Positions 16,285 to 25,930 of a stretch of 64,000 bases of DNA are shown piece after piece. Below the pieces are notes generated by a model that saw only the letters and a list, made by a program, of their open reading frames with translations, made no database searches and was not told the DNA's origin. The stretch's first letter is position 1; every line of letters starts with the position of its first letter. Origin of the DNA: JACKCP01 sp034007295 (GTDB taxonomy: Bacteria; Desulfobacterota; Desulfobacteria; Desulfobacterales; JACKCP01); NCBI GenBank assembly GCA_034007295.1, contig JAVERC010000001.1:183867-247866 (forward strand), given 5' to 3'. The translations under genes and the position numbers were made by a program.

Positions 16285-17067
16285 ATGAAGATGATTTCTC
16301 AGATATATGAAGTTCAAAGTCCAGAGGAAGCAGCTGAAATTTCAGCACTTGGAGTAGATCATATAGGTTCAGTTGTTTTAGATAAAAACAATTTTTTAAA
16401 GGATGAAAGCTTAAAAAATACTGTTTTAGAAGTAAAATCTCTTAAAAAAAAAAGTTCCATAATCCCTCTTTTTTCAAGTTTTGAGGATATAATGAAGCTT
16501 ATTGATTTTCTTGAGCCGGATATTTTACATTTTTGTGAATCTCTTATTTATGAAAGTGACTACAAAGAAAAAAAATCCTGTGATTTTTTTTTTGAGCTTC
16601 AAAATAAATTAAAAACAAGAAATAGATCTCTAAACATAATGCGGTCTATTCCTCTTGCTTCTGAAAAAAGCTCACTTAACGAAAAAGAATTATTAAGAAG
16701 CAAAATTGAATTTTTTATTTCAGTTTTTTCTGAGACAAGCAATTTTTTTCTTACAGATACTTTTTTTACACAGGGAAATGACAAACAGCCTGTTCCAGGG
16801 TTTGTGGGTATAACTGGACAACTATGTGATCTTGAGGGAGCAAAATTTTTAGTTGATAAATCTAAAATTCCTGTTATTCTTGCCGGCGGTCTTTCGCCAG
16901 ATAATGTGTTTGAAGCAGCTTTAAAAGTCAGGCCATATGGCCTTGACAGTTGTTCAAATACAAATATAAACGATGATTCAGGGAAAAGCATACGTTTTAA
17001 AAAAGATACAAAAAAAGTTAAAAAATTTGTTGAAGAAATAAAACGAGCAGAAAAATATTTAGGTTGA
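16285..17067 (+). CDS. Phosphoribosylanthranilate isomerase (TrpF)-like TIM-barrel protein
   Basis: The C-terminal third of this 260-residue protein (VGITGQLCDLEGAKFLVD, PVILAGGLSPDNVFEAAL, RPYGLDSCSNTN) strongly resembles the phosphate-binding end of TrpF. The N-terminus (MISQIYEVQSPEEAAEISAL) replaces the usual KICGI start. It lacks the catalytic Cys-Gly context expected there, and it is longer than TrpF (about 205 residues). There are no trp genes nearby. It may be a paralogue acting on another phosphosugar substrate. It is coupled to the 75-residue gene upstream. Fold confident, reaction uncertain. Confidence 0.7.
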   Translation: MKMISQIYEVQSPEEAAEISALGVDHIGSVVLDKNNFLKDESLKNTVLEVKSLKKKSSIIPLFSSFEDIMKLIDFLEPDILHFCESLIYESDYKEKKSCDFFFELQNKLKTRNRSLNIMRSIPLASEKSSLNEKELLRSKIEFFISVFSETSNFFLTDTFFTQGNDKQPVPGFVGITGQLCDLEGAKFLVDKSKIPVILAGGLSPDNVFEAALKVRPYGLDSCSNTNINDDSGKSIRFKKDTKKVKKFVEEIKRAEKYLG

Positions 17068-17184
17068 GCTTTTATGTTTTAGAACTTAACAAAGCTAAAA
17101 TTTATTTTGTTAATTTGCAGCGGATTTATTTTTTTTTAGCAAAATGAGTTTAAATTCATATAAAATTTTATTTATTAAAAAAAC

Positions 17185-17201
17185 GGATAAATTGTTTATC
17201 C
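17185..17201 (+). promoter_or_regulatory. Short dyad in the efp leader
   Basis: GGATAAA, TTG, TTTATCC form a perfect 7-bp inverted repeat 19 bp before the efp start codon and just ahead of its ribosome site ACGAGGAGAA. It may be a leader hairpin or an operator. No further support is visible. Confidence 0.3.
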
Positions 17202-17219
17202 CTAAAACGAGGAGAATTT

Positions 17220-17786
17220 ATGTTTGAAAGCGGCGATTTAAAAAAAGGTTTAAAAATAATTTACGAGGGAGCTCCCTATGTAATAACCCAGTTTGAATTT
17301 GTAAAGCCAGGCAAGGGCCAGGCTCTTTATAAGTGCAGGCTGAAAAATATGCTTACTGGCTCACAATTTGACAATACATTCAGATCCGGTGAAAAATTTG
17401 AAAAGGCCGATCTTGAAGAACTTGAAATGGAATACCTTTATCCAGACGGTGAAAATTTTTGTTTTATGGATACAAAAACGTATAATCAGGTTTTTTTAAA
17501 GGCAGATCAGATAGGGGAAGACAATATTGGTTTTTTAAAAGAAAATATTGTATGTAAAATTTTATTTTTTGGAACCCAGGCAATTGGAGTAACTCTTCCA
17601 AACTTTATTGATCTTAAAGTAGTTGCAACAGAACCTTGGGCAAAAGGTGATACTGCAACAAATGATACAAAACCTGCAACACTTGAAACAGGTATTGTTG
17701 TTCAGGTTCCTCCTTTTGTTGATCAGGATGAAATGATCAGGATTGATACAAGAACAGGCCTTTATTCAGAAAGGGTTAAATCCTGA
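17220..17786 (+). CDS. efp: Translation elongation factor P
   Basis: This 188-residue protein has the three EF-P domains: the KOW-like N-domain with PGKGQALYKCRLKNMLTG, an OB domain (YLYPDGENFCFMDTKTY) and the C-terminal OB domain with TLETGIVVQVPPFVDQDEM. The tip residue is Lys 32, the position modified by EpmA-type or other enzymes in many bacteria; no modification gene is in the window. EF-P relieves ribosome stalling at proline runs. It is monocistronic, with a good AACGAGGAGAA ribosome site and a hairpin after the stop, convergent with topA. Confidence 0.96.
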   Translation: MFESGDLKKGLKIIYEGAPYVITQFEFVKPGKGQALYKCRLKNMLTGSQFDNTFRSGEKFEKADLEELEMEYLYPDGENFCFMDTKTYNQVFLKADQIGEDNIGFLKENIVCKILFFGTQAIGVTLPNFIDLKVVATEPWAKGDTATNDTKPATLETGIVVQVPPFVDQDEMIRIDTRTGLYSERVKS

Positions 17787-17794
17787 TTTATTTG

Positions 17795-17820
17795 GAGGCA
17801 GTTAAAATATATACTGCCTC
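17795..17820 (+). terminator. Hairpin between efp and topA
   Basis: GAGGCAGT and ACTGCCTC form an 8-bp stem with a 10-base AT loop between two converging genes. There is no continuous T-run on either strand, so termination efficiency is doubtful, but position and stem favour a bidirectional stop. Confidence 0.5.
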
Positions 17821-17842
17821 AAATCAAAGATTAATTTTTTGG

Positions 17843-20155
17843 TTACTCATTATTTGAATTATTATCCTCATCATCTTCAATTTTTTGTTTATAACCACAT
17901 TCTTTGTTAATACATTTAAGCTGTTTTCCCTCTTTTTTAGTTTCTTTTTCTACTAGAAACGGGCTGTTGCATAAAGGACATTTTTTGTTAACAGGCTTGT
18001 CCCAAAGTGCAAAACTACAGTCAGGGAATTTGCTGCATCCGTAAAAAACTTTTCCTCTTCTTGATCTTTTTTCTACAAGCTCTCCGCTGCATCCAGGTTC
18101 AGGGCATTTTACTCCTGTTTTGCTTTTTTCTCCTGCATTTGCAAGAGACTGGGTATATTTACATTCCGGATAGCCCGAACAGGCAAGAAAGGGGCCGAAT
18201 TTTCCCTGTTTTATAACCATTGGTTTGCCGCATTTTGGGCAGATTTTGTCAGATTCAGGAATTTCAGCTTCAAGTGCTTCATTTTTTATAAGTTTGATGC
18301 TGCCTTTTTCATCTCTTTCATAATTTGAAGAAAATGTGCAGTCAGGGTATCTGTCACAGGCTATAAATGGTCCGTTTTTACCAACCTTGATTTTTAGTTC
18401 ACCTTTTTTGCATTCAGGACATTTAATACCAGTTGAAAGCCCAACACCCTTAATGCTGAGCATGTTTTTTTCAGCTTCAGTAAGATTTTTTTCAAATCTT
18501 TTATAAAAATTATTTAATACATCTAAAAGGTCAAGTTCTGAATGTTCAATTTTATCTAAATCGTCTTCAAATTTAGCTGTAAAATCAACATTTAAAATTT
18601 CGGGGAAATTATCAACAAGAAGATCTGTAACAATAATACCAAGTTCTGTTGGATAAAATTTCCTGTTTTCTAATACAACATAACCTTTATTTTTTATGGT
18701 TGATAAAATTGTTGCATAGGTTGACGGTCTTCCAATACCGTTTTCTTCAAGAGCTTTTACAAGTGATGCTTCCGTATATCTTGGAGGAGGCTGGGTAAAA
18801 TGCTGTGACGGAGTAATTTTTTCTCTTAAAAGTTTTTCTTTTTCATCTAGTGGAGGAAGTTCTTTGGAATCTTCTGCTTTGGCAGTTTCATTTTGATAAA
18901 CGGCCATATAACCCATGAAAGCAGTAGTCGAGCCTGAAGCAGAAAAAGTATAATCCCCTGCAGATATTTCGCATGATACCTGATTAATGATTGCATTGCT
19001 CATTTGAGATGCAACAAATCGTTTCCATATTAGTTCGTATAATGCGAACTGATCCTTGTTAAGGTAATTTTTTATTTTTTCAGGAGTATTAAATACAGAA
19101 GTCGGCCTTATTGCTTCATGAGCATCTTGAGCTTTGTTTTTATTTGTAAATATTCTTTGGGATTTTGGAGCAAAGTCATTTCCAAGATTTTCTTTAATCC
19201 ATGCAAACGCTTCATCAGAGGCATCCTTTGAAACACGTATTGAGTCAGTTCTCATATATGTTATAAGTCCGACATGGCCTTCATTCCCAAGTTCAATACC
19301 TTCATAAAGCTGCTGTGCAAGAGTCATGGTCTTTTGTGCTGAAAATCTTAGTTTTGTAATTGAATCCTGCTGCATTTTACTTGTAATAAATGGAGGCTGA
19401 GGTGTTTTATTTATGGTTTTTCTTTTAATTTTTTCTATTATAAATTCTTTGTTTTCAATCTCATTTAATATTGTGTTTGATGTATTTTCATCAGTAATTT
19501 TTATTTTTTTTTGATTTTTTTTGGTAAGTTTAGCTTCAAATTGTTCTTTTGTGTCATATTTCGCAAGAAGGGCAGTAATATGCCAGTATTCTTCAGGTTC
19601 AAATGCCTGGATTTCTCTTTCACGCTCGCATATCATTCTCACAGAAACTGATTGAACTCTTCCAGCAGAAAGGCCTCTTTGAATTTTTTTCCAGAGAAGG
19701 GGTGATATTTGATAACCTACAAGTCTGTCTAAAATTCTTCTAGTCTGCTGTGCATCAAATTTGTTTTTATCAAGTTCAAGAGGTTTTTTTATTGATTCTT
19801 CAATTCCGTTTTTTGTTAATTCATGAAGAAGAATACGGTAAAATTTTCTGTTTTTTTTCTTTAAAATCTCAGCAGTATGAAATGCAATGGCTTCTCCTTC
19901 CCGGTCAGGGTCAGGTGCAAGATAAATTATTTCTTTGTCTTTTGCAGCATCTTTAAGAGCTTTTATTGTTTTTTGCTTGCCGTTTATAACCTGATATTCA
20001 GGGGTAAAGTTATTTTCAATGTCAATGCCGATTTTTTTTGGAGGTAGATCTTTAATATGGCCTGCTGTTGCAGTAACATCAAAGTCTTTTCCAATGTATT
20101 TTTTTAAAGTCCTGACTTTTGTAGGGGACTCAACTATAAGTAAGGGTTTGCTCAA
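17843..20155 (-). CDS. topA: DNA topoisomerase I
   Basis: This 770-residue type IA topoisomerase has a TOPRIM domain at the start (LLIVESPTKVRTLKKYIG and LAPDPDREGEAIAFH), the active-site segment GLITYMRTDSIRVS with the catalytic Tyr near residue 300, and RYTEASLVKALEENGIGRPS. Four C-terminal Cys4 zinc-finger modules lie between about residues 580 and 755 (for example CPECKKGELKI and CPLCNSPFLV). It relaxes negative supercoils. It starts at TTG two bases after the dprA stop, with AGAGGA inside the dprA end as ribosome site, so translation is coupled. The dprA-topA order is common in bacteria. Confidence 0.96.
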   Translation of the reverse strand: MSKPLLIVESPTKVRTLKKYIGKDFDVTATAGHIKDLPPKKIGIDIENNFTPEYQVINGKQKTIKALKDAAKDKEIIYLAPDPDREGEAIAFHTAEILKKKNRKFYRILLHELTKNGIEESIKKPLELDKNKFDAQQTRRILDRLVGYQISPLLWKKIQRGLSAGRVQSVSVRMICEREREIQAFEPEEYWHITALLAKYDTKEQFEAKLTKKNQKKIKITDENTSNTILNEIENKEFIIEKIKRKTINKTPQPPFITSKMQQDSITKLRFSAQKTMTLAQQLYEGIELGNEGHVGLITYMRTDSIRVSKDASDEAFAWIKENLGNDFAPKSQRIFTNKNKAQDAHEAIRPTSVFNTPEKIKNYLNKDQFALYELIWKRFVASQMSNAIINQVSCEISAGDYTFSASGSTTAFMGYMAVYQNETAKAEDSKELPPLDEKEKLLREKITPSQHFTQPPPRYTEASLVKALEENGIGRPSTYATILSTIKNKGYVVLENRKFYPTELGIIVTDLLVDNFPEILNVDFTAKFEDDLDKIEHSELDLLDVLNNFYKRFEKNLTEAEKNMLSIKGVGLSTGIKCPECKKGELKIKVGKNGPFIACDRYPDCTFSSNYERDEKGSIKLIKNEALEAEIPESDKICPKCGKPMVIKQGKFGPFLACSGYPECKYTQSLANAGEKSKTGVKCPEPGCSGELVEKRSRRGKVFYGCSKFPDCSFALWDKPVNKKCPLCNSPFLVEKETKKEGKQLKCINKECGYKQKIEDDEDNNSNNE

Positions 20156-20157
20156 TT

Positions 20158-21252
20158 TTAATCCTCTGTCAAATAATAAAATTTTCCCGGAAGCTGTTTG
20201 ATAATTCCTTCAAGTTCCAGATTTAATAAAACAGATCCAATTTGATTTGAATATTTTAAGTTGCAGTTTCTGCATATCTCGTCAATATTAAGCGGAATTT
20301 CGGACTGTTTCAGAGCTTTAATCACAGTTTCCTCATTAAAATCAAGAGATTTTTTTTTGTTATCAATTCTTAAACTCTCAATTTGAAGCCATGGGAACTC
20401 TTCAAAAATTTCTATTACACTGTTAATTTTTTTAGCACCAAGCTCATTTAGCAAATCCGTTCCAGGTGATTTTGTCTGTTCAAGATTTACAACAAAAATT
20501 TCTTTTCCCTGTTCAGCACCTGTTTTTGCAGTTATAATTGCTCCGCTTTTTTCACCAGCTTCAACTACTACAACTCCTATAGAAATTCCAGAAACAATTC
20601 TGTTTCTTTTAGGAAAATTATGTGTGTCAGGAGGCTGATTTAAAAAAAATTCGGAAAATATTCCACCGTTTTTTTCAATTATTTTATTAAATAAAGTTCT
20701 ATGCTCCCGTGGATAAATATTTAAAAGTCCGCTTCCTAAAACTGCTGTTGTTCCGCCTGAAAAATTAAGTGCTGAGCTATGGCTTGCACCATCAATTCCA
20801 AGAGCCATTCCGCTTATGACCCTTACACCCGATTTTGATATAATACGAGCTAGTTTAGATGCTTTTGCTCTTCCTTCATTGCTTGCTTTTCTTGAGCCTA
20901 CAATTGCAATACATACAATGTCTGAAGGATGGTTTCCCATTAAATATAAAAAAGGGGGCGGATCAATTATATTTTTTAAAAGAACAGGGTAATCTTCATG
21001 ATTGAAATGAATAAATTTGATATTTTCTTTTAAAATTGATTTTATTTCATCTTTTATAAAATTAGTTTCTTTAGCTTGTTTAATGGATTGAGCCTTTTTT
21101 TGAGTCATTCCATCAATAGAACATAATTCTTTTATTGAGGCAGAAAAAATTTTTTCGGGGTTTGAAAATTTTTCTATGAGTCTTTTTGTTAAAATATTTC
21201 CAACCCCATTGACTGATTTTAAAACCAGCCATGGCGAAATATCTAAGTCCAT
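20158..21252 (-). CDS. dprA: DNA-processing protein DprA
   Basis: Residues about 1-65 of this 364-residue protein resemble an HhH/SAM-type helical domain. The Rossmann-fold core contains VGSRKASNEGRAKASKLA, SGMALGIDGASH, TTAVLGSGLLNIYP and FPKRNRIVSGIS, which are DprA hallmarks. The C-terminal 65 residues form a winged-helix domain (DprA_WH). DprA loads RecA on incoming single-stranded DNA in natural transformation and is widespread even in species not known to be competent. It is followed immediately by topA and preceded by the cpoB-like gene with a gap of 11 bp. Confidence 0.93.
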   Translation of the reverse strand: MDLDISPWLVLKSVNGVGNILTKRLIEKFSNPEKIFSASIKELCSIDGMTQKKAQSIKQAKETNFIKDEIKSILKENIKFIHFNHEDYPVLLKNIIDPPPFLYLMGNHPSDIVCIAIVGSRKASNEGRAKASKLARIISKSGVRVISGMALGIDGASHSSALNFSGGTTAVLGSGLLNIYPREHRTLFNKIIEKNGGIFSEFFLNQPPDTHNFPKRNRIVSGISIGVVVVEAGEKSGAIITAKTGAEQGKEIFVVNLEQTKSPGTDLLNELGAKKINSVIEIFEEFPWLQIESLRIDNKKKSLDFNEETVIKALKQSEIPLNIDEICRNCNLKYSNQIGSVLLNLELEGIIKQLPGKFYYLTED

Positions 21253-21263
21253 AAGATTGATAA

Positions 21264-21977
21264 TTATAATATTTCTCTAAGTTTTGATTGTGCTTTTGGA
21301 GCTGCATTTGAAAAAGGATAATTTTTTATCACTTTTTGAAGAAGCTCTTTTGCCTTATCATTGTTTTTTAAATTTAAATAAGAATAGCCTGCTTTAAGCA
21401 TAGCATCAGGGCATTTGGTCCCATCTGGATAATTTTTGGTTACAAGCTCAAAAATTTCTGCTGATTTTTTGTAGTCACTTTGTGCATAAAAGGCTTCGCC
21501 TTTCCAATAAAGAGCATTGTCTGCAAGAGTTTCATCTGGATATTTTTTTAAAAATTCATCAAAAGTTTCAATTGCTTTAGAGTAATTTTTATTTTTTAAG
21601 TAATTATATCCTTTTGCATATAGTTTTTGCGGACTTAAACTTTCTTCTTTAACTTCAGTGATTTGAATTGAGTCTATTTGTTTTTCAGATGTATTTTCAG
21701 TAATTGAAGAATTTGATTTTTCTGGATTATTTTTTATCATTTGTTCGTGGTTATCTACTATAAACTGGATTATTGAAAGCCTGCTGTAAAGTTTTTCAAT
21801 TTTATCCTCTACAGCACTCAGCCTTTTATCAATAAGATTTAATTCAGTTTGTGAATTATCCGGATTATTTTTAGTTTTTGAAGCACATCCTGAAAAAATT
21901 AGAATGAACAAAAAAATAAAAAATATTTTCCCGGCATTTAAAGCCGGGATTTTATTTTGGAAAAAACCTTTTATCAT
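21264..21977 (-). CDS. Tol-Pal system protein CpoB/YbgF-like lipoprotein
   Basis: This 237-residue protein has a signal peptide ending in lipobox FSGC, a coiled-coil segment (about residues 45-80, LIDKRLSAVEDKIEKLYSRL) and a C-terminal block of TPR repeats (KLYAKGYNYLKNKNYSKAIE, NALYWKGEAFYAQ). This is the CpoB/YbgF architecture, which in Escherichia coli coordinates envelope constriction with cell-wall synthesis. The start is set at 21977: its ATG overlaps the secF stop as ATGA. An upstream in-frame ATG at 21989 lies inside secF and is less likely. No tol or pal genes are in the window. Confidence 0.82.
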   Translation of the reverse strand: MIKGFFQNKIPALNAGKIFFIFLFILIFSGCASKTKNNPDNSQTELNLIDKRLSAVEDKIEKLYSRLSIIQFIVDNHEQMIKNNPEKSNSSITENTSEKQIDSIQITEVKEESLSPQKLYAKGYNYLKNKNYSKAIETFDEFLKKYPDETLADNALYWKGEAFYAQSDYKKSAEIFELVTKNYPDGTKCPDAMLKAGYSYLNLKNNDKAKELLQKVIKNYPFSNAAPKAQSKLREIL

Positions 21978-23002
21978 TTTGATTTCCATGCAAGCAAAAA
22001 AGGACTTGCAATAAAAATTGATGAATATGTACCTATTATTATTCCTGTAATCATAGCAAGAGAGAAATCGTGAATAATACTTCCGCCAAGCACAAAAAGA
22101 GCTATTAAAACAAGAAGGGTTGTTCCTGAGGTAAGTATAGTTCTGCTTAAAGTTTCGTTTATACTTTTGTTTATTAATTCACCAAGACTTAAATGTTCTT
22201 TTTCGGTTTTTAAATTTTCCCTTATTCTGTCAAATACAATTATTGTGTCGTTAAGAGAATAGCCTATAATTGTAAGAATAGCTGCAATTATTGGAAGGTT
22301 GAATTCAATATTTAAAATTGAGAAAAGGCCTACTGTAATAAGAACATCATGAATAAGTGCACATATTGCTCCCATTGCAAATCTTAAATCTCTGTACCAG
22401 AAAATGATAAGGCTTGCTGTAAGTGCAAAAAGAATGAGATATGGGATACTTATATTTAAAAGAGACAGCAGGTAAACTGCACCCATAAGACTTCCTGCTA
22501 TTACACCGCTTTCTCCCCATTTCATTTCAAATCTTCCAGAAATATAAATTGTTATAAAAAGAAGTGAGTAAAATATTGCAAGAAGAGCCTTTGATCTAAG
22601 TTCGTTGCTTACCTGAGGGCCAACCATATCAACACTTAAAATATTTGCCTTATTGTTTGATACGGAAATTACATTAGATAAATTTTTTATAAAGCTGTTG
22701 TCTAAATGCTCCGAATCAAGAAGTCTGATTTGGAACTGGTTTTGTCCTTCTTCTCCAAATTTTTGTATTACAGGAGATTTTAATCCTGAATCAATGAGCT
22801 TTTGCCTTACATCTCCAGTAGATATTGCTGATTCATATTCTACAATGAACTGGGTTCCACCAGCAAAGTCAACTCCATACTTGGGACCTTTGTGAGCAAT
22901 CAGGGTAAGAATGCTTGCAATAATCAGAAACAAAGACAGAAAAAAAGCTGTTTTTCTTTGTCCAATAAAATTTATGTTAGTTCCGGGCTTAATGAATTCC
23001 AT
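21974..23002 (-). CDS. secF: Protein translocase subunit SecF
   Basis: This 342-residue protein has six predicted transmembrane helices. It shows the SecF signatures GPKYGVDFAGGTQFIVEY near the N-terminus, LTIIGYSLNDTIIVFDRIRE and LTSGTTLLVLIALF. With SecD it uses the proton-motive force to pull exported proteins through the Sec channel. It follows secD by 15 bp and overlaps the cpoB-like gene by 4 bp, consistent with one yajC-secD-secF transcript. Confidence 0.96.
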   Translation of the reverse strand: MEFIKPGTNINFIGQRKTAFFLSLFLIIASILTLIAHKGPKYGVDFAGGTQFIVEYESAISTGDVRQKLIDSGLKSPVIQKFGEEGQNQFQIRLLDSEHLDNSFIKNLSNVISVSNNKANILSVDMVGPQVSNELRSKALLAIFYSLLFITIYISGRFEMKWGESGVIAGSLMGAVYLLSLLNISIPYLILFALTASLIIFWYRDLRFAMGAICALIHDVLITVGLFSILNIEFNLPIIAAILTIIGYSLNDTIIVFDRIRENLKTEKEHLSLGELINKSINETLSRTILTSGTTLLVLIALFVLGGSIIHDFSLAMITGIIIGTYSSIFIASPFLLAWKSK

Positions 23003-23017
23003 ATGAAAATATTCCCC

Positions 23018-24559
23018 TTAGATAGAAAGTTTTTTAGTCCCTTTTCCAGAGTAAATGTAATCAAATATTACCCTTGAAACAAAAAGTGCTGTAAAAAGGC
23101 TTGAAAGAATGCCAAGTGTTAAAGTAACTGCAAAACCCTTTACTGGTCCGGTGCCAAACTGAAAAAGAACTATGGCTGCAATAAGCGTTGTTACGTTTGC
23201 ATCCAGAATAGTCAAGGCTGCTCTTTCAAATCCGTTTGAAATTGCTGCATAAGTTGAAACTCCGAGTCGAAGCTCTTCTCTTATTCTTTCAAAAATTAGA
23301 ACATTTGCATCAACAGCCATACCTATTGTAAGAATCATGCCTGCAATTCCTGGCAGTGTAAGTGTTGCCTGAAATGCAGCAAGACCTGCACCGATAAGAA
23401 GAATATTTATTATAAGTGCAAAATTTGCAATAAGGCCTGCACCGCTGTAGTAAATTGCCATAAATATTATGACTAAAGAACCGCCGACTGCCATGGATAT
23501 AAGACCTTTTTTTATTGAATCAGCTCCAAGAGTTGGTCCAACAGTTCTTTCTTCAATAATTTTTACAGGGGCTGGAAGAGCACCGGCTCTAAGAACAATT
23601 GCAAGATCCCTTGCTTCTTCAACAGTAAAACTTCCTGTTATCTGAGCTTTACCGCCAGAGATTCTGTCCTGAATTACTGGTGCTGAATAAACTTTTCCGT
23701 CAAGCACGATTGCAAGCCTTTTTTGAATATTTTCAGCAGTAAGCTGATCAAATATTCTTGCTCCCTTGGAATTGAATTCTATGGAAACGTAAGGATCATT
23801 AAATTGTGTATCAAAATTTACTTTTGCGTCTGTAAGATATTCACCTGTAAGAGTAGTACTTTTTTTAAGTACAAAAGGCGTTTTTTTGTTTTCAGTGTCA
23901 GAAATTTGATAAGCAATTTCACTTGTCATTGGAAGGTTGTCAATATCAGCTTTTTCATCAACAAGTTTAAATTCAAGCTGTGCTGTTTTGCCAATTAAAT
24001 TTTTTGCTCTTTCAGGATCGTCTATTCCAGGAAGCTGAATTAAAATTCTGTTGTCACCTTGTCTTCTGATGTCTGGTTCAGATACTCCAAATTCGTCAAT
24101 TCTTCCTCTTATGGTTTCAAGAGCCTGATCAACTGATAGTTTTTTGATATTTTTTACTTCTTCTTCTTTCATACTTACGACAAACTTATTTTCAGAATTT
24201 CCTTTTTGAAAGGAAAGTTCAGGAAATTGTTTTTTTAAAATTTCAGAAAAAGCATTAAAATCATCTTTACTGTCAATTGTTACATCAAATTTTGAAATTC
24301 CAGACTTAACTACAGACTTATATCTTATTCTTTTTTCTTTAAATTCTTCTCTTACGCTTGAAACAAGTCTTTCAGTTCTGTTTTCAACAGCTTTGTCAGT
24401 ATCAACCTGCATTATAAGGTGCATGCCTCCCTGAAGATCAAGACCAAGATTTATCTGCTTGTGAGGCCAGATATCAGGATAGAAGGTTGGAACTACAAGT
24501 ACAGCTGATATTATTATTGCAGAAATGACTATAATTGCTTTCCAGGGAATGGGTCTCAA
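23018..24559 (-). CDS. secD: Protein translocase subunit SecD
   Basis: This 513-residue protein has an N-terminal transmembrane helix followed by NLGLDLQGGMHLIMQVD, a large periplasmic P1 region (about residues 60-330, including RIDEFGVSEPDIRRQG and ILIQLPGIDDPERA) and five C-terminal transmembrane helices with LTIGMAVDANVLIFERIREE. It works with SecF in the Sec machinery. The gene is 28 bp downstream of yajC on the same strand. Confidence 0.96.
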   Translation of the reverse strand: MRPIPWKAIIVISAIIISAVLVVPTFYPDIWPHKQINLGLDLQGGMHLIMQVDTDKAVENRTERLVSSVREEFKEKRIRYKSVVKSGISKFDVTIDSKDDFNAFSEILKKQFPELSFQKGNSENKFVVSMKEEEVKNIKKLSVDQALETIRGRIDEFGVSEPDIRRQGDNRILIQLPGIDDPERAKNLIGKTAQLEFKLVDEKADIDNLPMTSEIAYQISDTENKKTPFVLKKSTTLTGEYLTDAKVNFDTQFNDPYVSIEFNSKGARIFDQLTAENIQKRLAIVLDGKVYSAPVIQDRISGGKAQITGSFTVEEARDLAIVLRAGALPAPVKIIEERTVGPTLGADSIKKGLISMAVGGSLVIIFMAIYYSGAGLIANFALIINILLIGAGLAAFQATLTLPGIAGMILTIGMAVDANVLIFERIREELRLGVSTYAAISNGFERAALTILDANVTTLIAAIVLFQFGTGPVKGFAVTLTLGILSSLFTALFVSRVIFDYIYSGKGTKKLSI

Positions 24560-24587
24560 GATGATATCCTCTCAGTTTTGGCGGTTT

Positions 24588-24908
24588 TTACGCATTTTCC
24601 TTGTTCAGTACAGAAACAATATTTCCTCTTACAAGTTTGATTTTAACCTGATCTGCAACTTCAAGAGTTACATTTGTTTCATCAAGTGAGGAAATAGTTC
24701 CGTAAAGTCCTCCGCTTGTTATTACTCTGTCTCCTTTTTTCAGGTTTTCAATCATTTCTCTGTGCTGCTTGGCTTTTTTCTGCTGAGGTCTTATAAGAAG
24801 GAAATAAAAAATAACAAACATTATTATTAAAGGTACAAAGGCTCCTAAACCGCCTTGTGCTCCTCCAGCACTTCCAGCATTACCCATTGCATAAACTTCG
24901 GAAATCAA
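24588..24908 (-). CDS. yajC: Preprotein translocase subunit YajC
   Basis: This 106-residue protein has a single transmembrane helix (FVPLIIMFVIFYFLLIRPQQ) followed by the cytoplasmic SH3-like domain GDRVITSGGLYGTISSLDE. The family binds SecDF. The start is TTG, well placed seven bases after a strong AAGGAGG; an ATG seven codons later lacks this spacing. It heads the yajC-secD-secF-cpoB-dprA-topA run. Confidence 0.93.
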   Translation of the reverse strand: MISEVYAMGNAGSAGGAQGGLGAFVPLIIMFVIFYFLLIRPQQKKAKQHREMIENLKKGDRVITSGGLYGTISSLDETNVTLEVADQVKIKLVRGNIVSVLNKENA

Positions 24909-25000
24909 AATATGCCTCCTTAAAAAATAAAAATTTAGGTTTAATTCAAATTAAAATATATTGTGTATAAATGAAAATTATTCAAGCGTCAATTGTCTTG

Positions 25001-25723
25001 TCAATTTACAGAGTCTATCCAGAGATTTTTTCCGTCAAATACAACCCTGTTTATATTGTTTAATGAAATATCATTTAAAAGTTCTGCTATTTCGGTCATT
25101 TTATAAATTATTACTTTTCCTTCAGGCTCGAGAATATTTATATCGCTTGATATTTCACCTGTTTTAAGTGAGTAAATACTTACAGTTTCCTCTGAAAATT
25201 TAAGTATTTTTCCAATACCTGAACTATAGCCTCCGTTTACAGGCTCGTCAGAACTTTCGCTTAAACTTATTCCTTTTTTTATGAAAAGTTCTCTTAAAAG
25301 CCTGAAATGAATATCCCAGAGATTATCGCCTTTTTTAACTATGTAAAGGCCATAATCTTTAGGTCTTGTTTTTTCATTTATTTTAAGGTCTTTTGAAACT
25401 ACATTGCCCTTTAAAATCATATCTTTTTCTTCAATTGATCTTAAATCTATAATTTGACCGTTAATATCAGCTGATTCATCGGATTTTAGAACCATATCAA
25501 GACCTTCATCTACTCCATATTCTTTTTTTCTTTTTTCCATAAGCATCAGATCTTCGGAATTTTTAACTGATATAGTTGTTTTGTTTTCAATTTTTATTTC
25601 TTTTTTAGGTTCTTTTTCATAAATTTCAGCCGGATTTTTTTTTGAGAAATTATTTACAGCTACAATACCAAGTATGGTTGAAACTGAGATAACAGCAATT
25701 ATTAATAGAATTTTTGCTTTCAT
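25001..25723 (-). CDS. Membrane-anchored protein with LysM-like motif
   Basis: This 240-residue protein has an N-terminal signal anchor (about residues 1-27, ILLIIAVISVSTILGIVAV). A basic/acidic linker follows, then YIVKKGDNLWDIHFRLLREL near residue 130, which resembles the start of a LysM peptidoglycan-binding domain. The rest forms beta-rich sequence ending in NNINRVVFDGKNLWIDSVN. The start at 25723 is preferred because GGCGG lies just upstream and the hydrophobic helix follows at once. It lies 92 bp upstream of yajC on the same strand. The function is unknown, probably envelope-associated. Confidence 0.68.
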   Translation of the reverse strand: MKAKILLIIAVISVSTILGIVAVNNFSKKNPAEIYEKEPKKEIKIENKTTISVKNSEDLMLMEKRKKEYGVDEGLDMVLKSDESADINGQIIDLRSIEEKDMILKGNVVSKDLKINEKTRPKDYGLYIVKKGDNLWDIHFRLLRELFIKKGISLSESSDEPVNGGYSSGIGKILKFSEETVSIYSLKTGEISSDINILEPEGKVIIYKMTEIAELLNDISLNNINRVVFDGKNLWIDSVN

Positions 25724-25930
25724 TATAAATACCGCCAAAGTTATATGGTTATAATTATTGTTTTTAGAATAAAGTAAAATATCAGGTATTTTAAACAAAT
25801 AAAATACTTCATTACAATAATTTTTAATTAAAAGACTTTTTTATGGATAACATTGTATTGTTGCCATTTTTAGTCTGATGTGGCATGAGTATAAAAATTT
25901 TAAAATTAATTTTCTGGAGGAAAAAAATAT

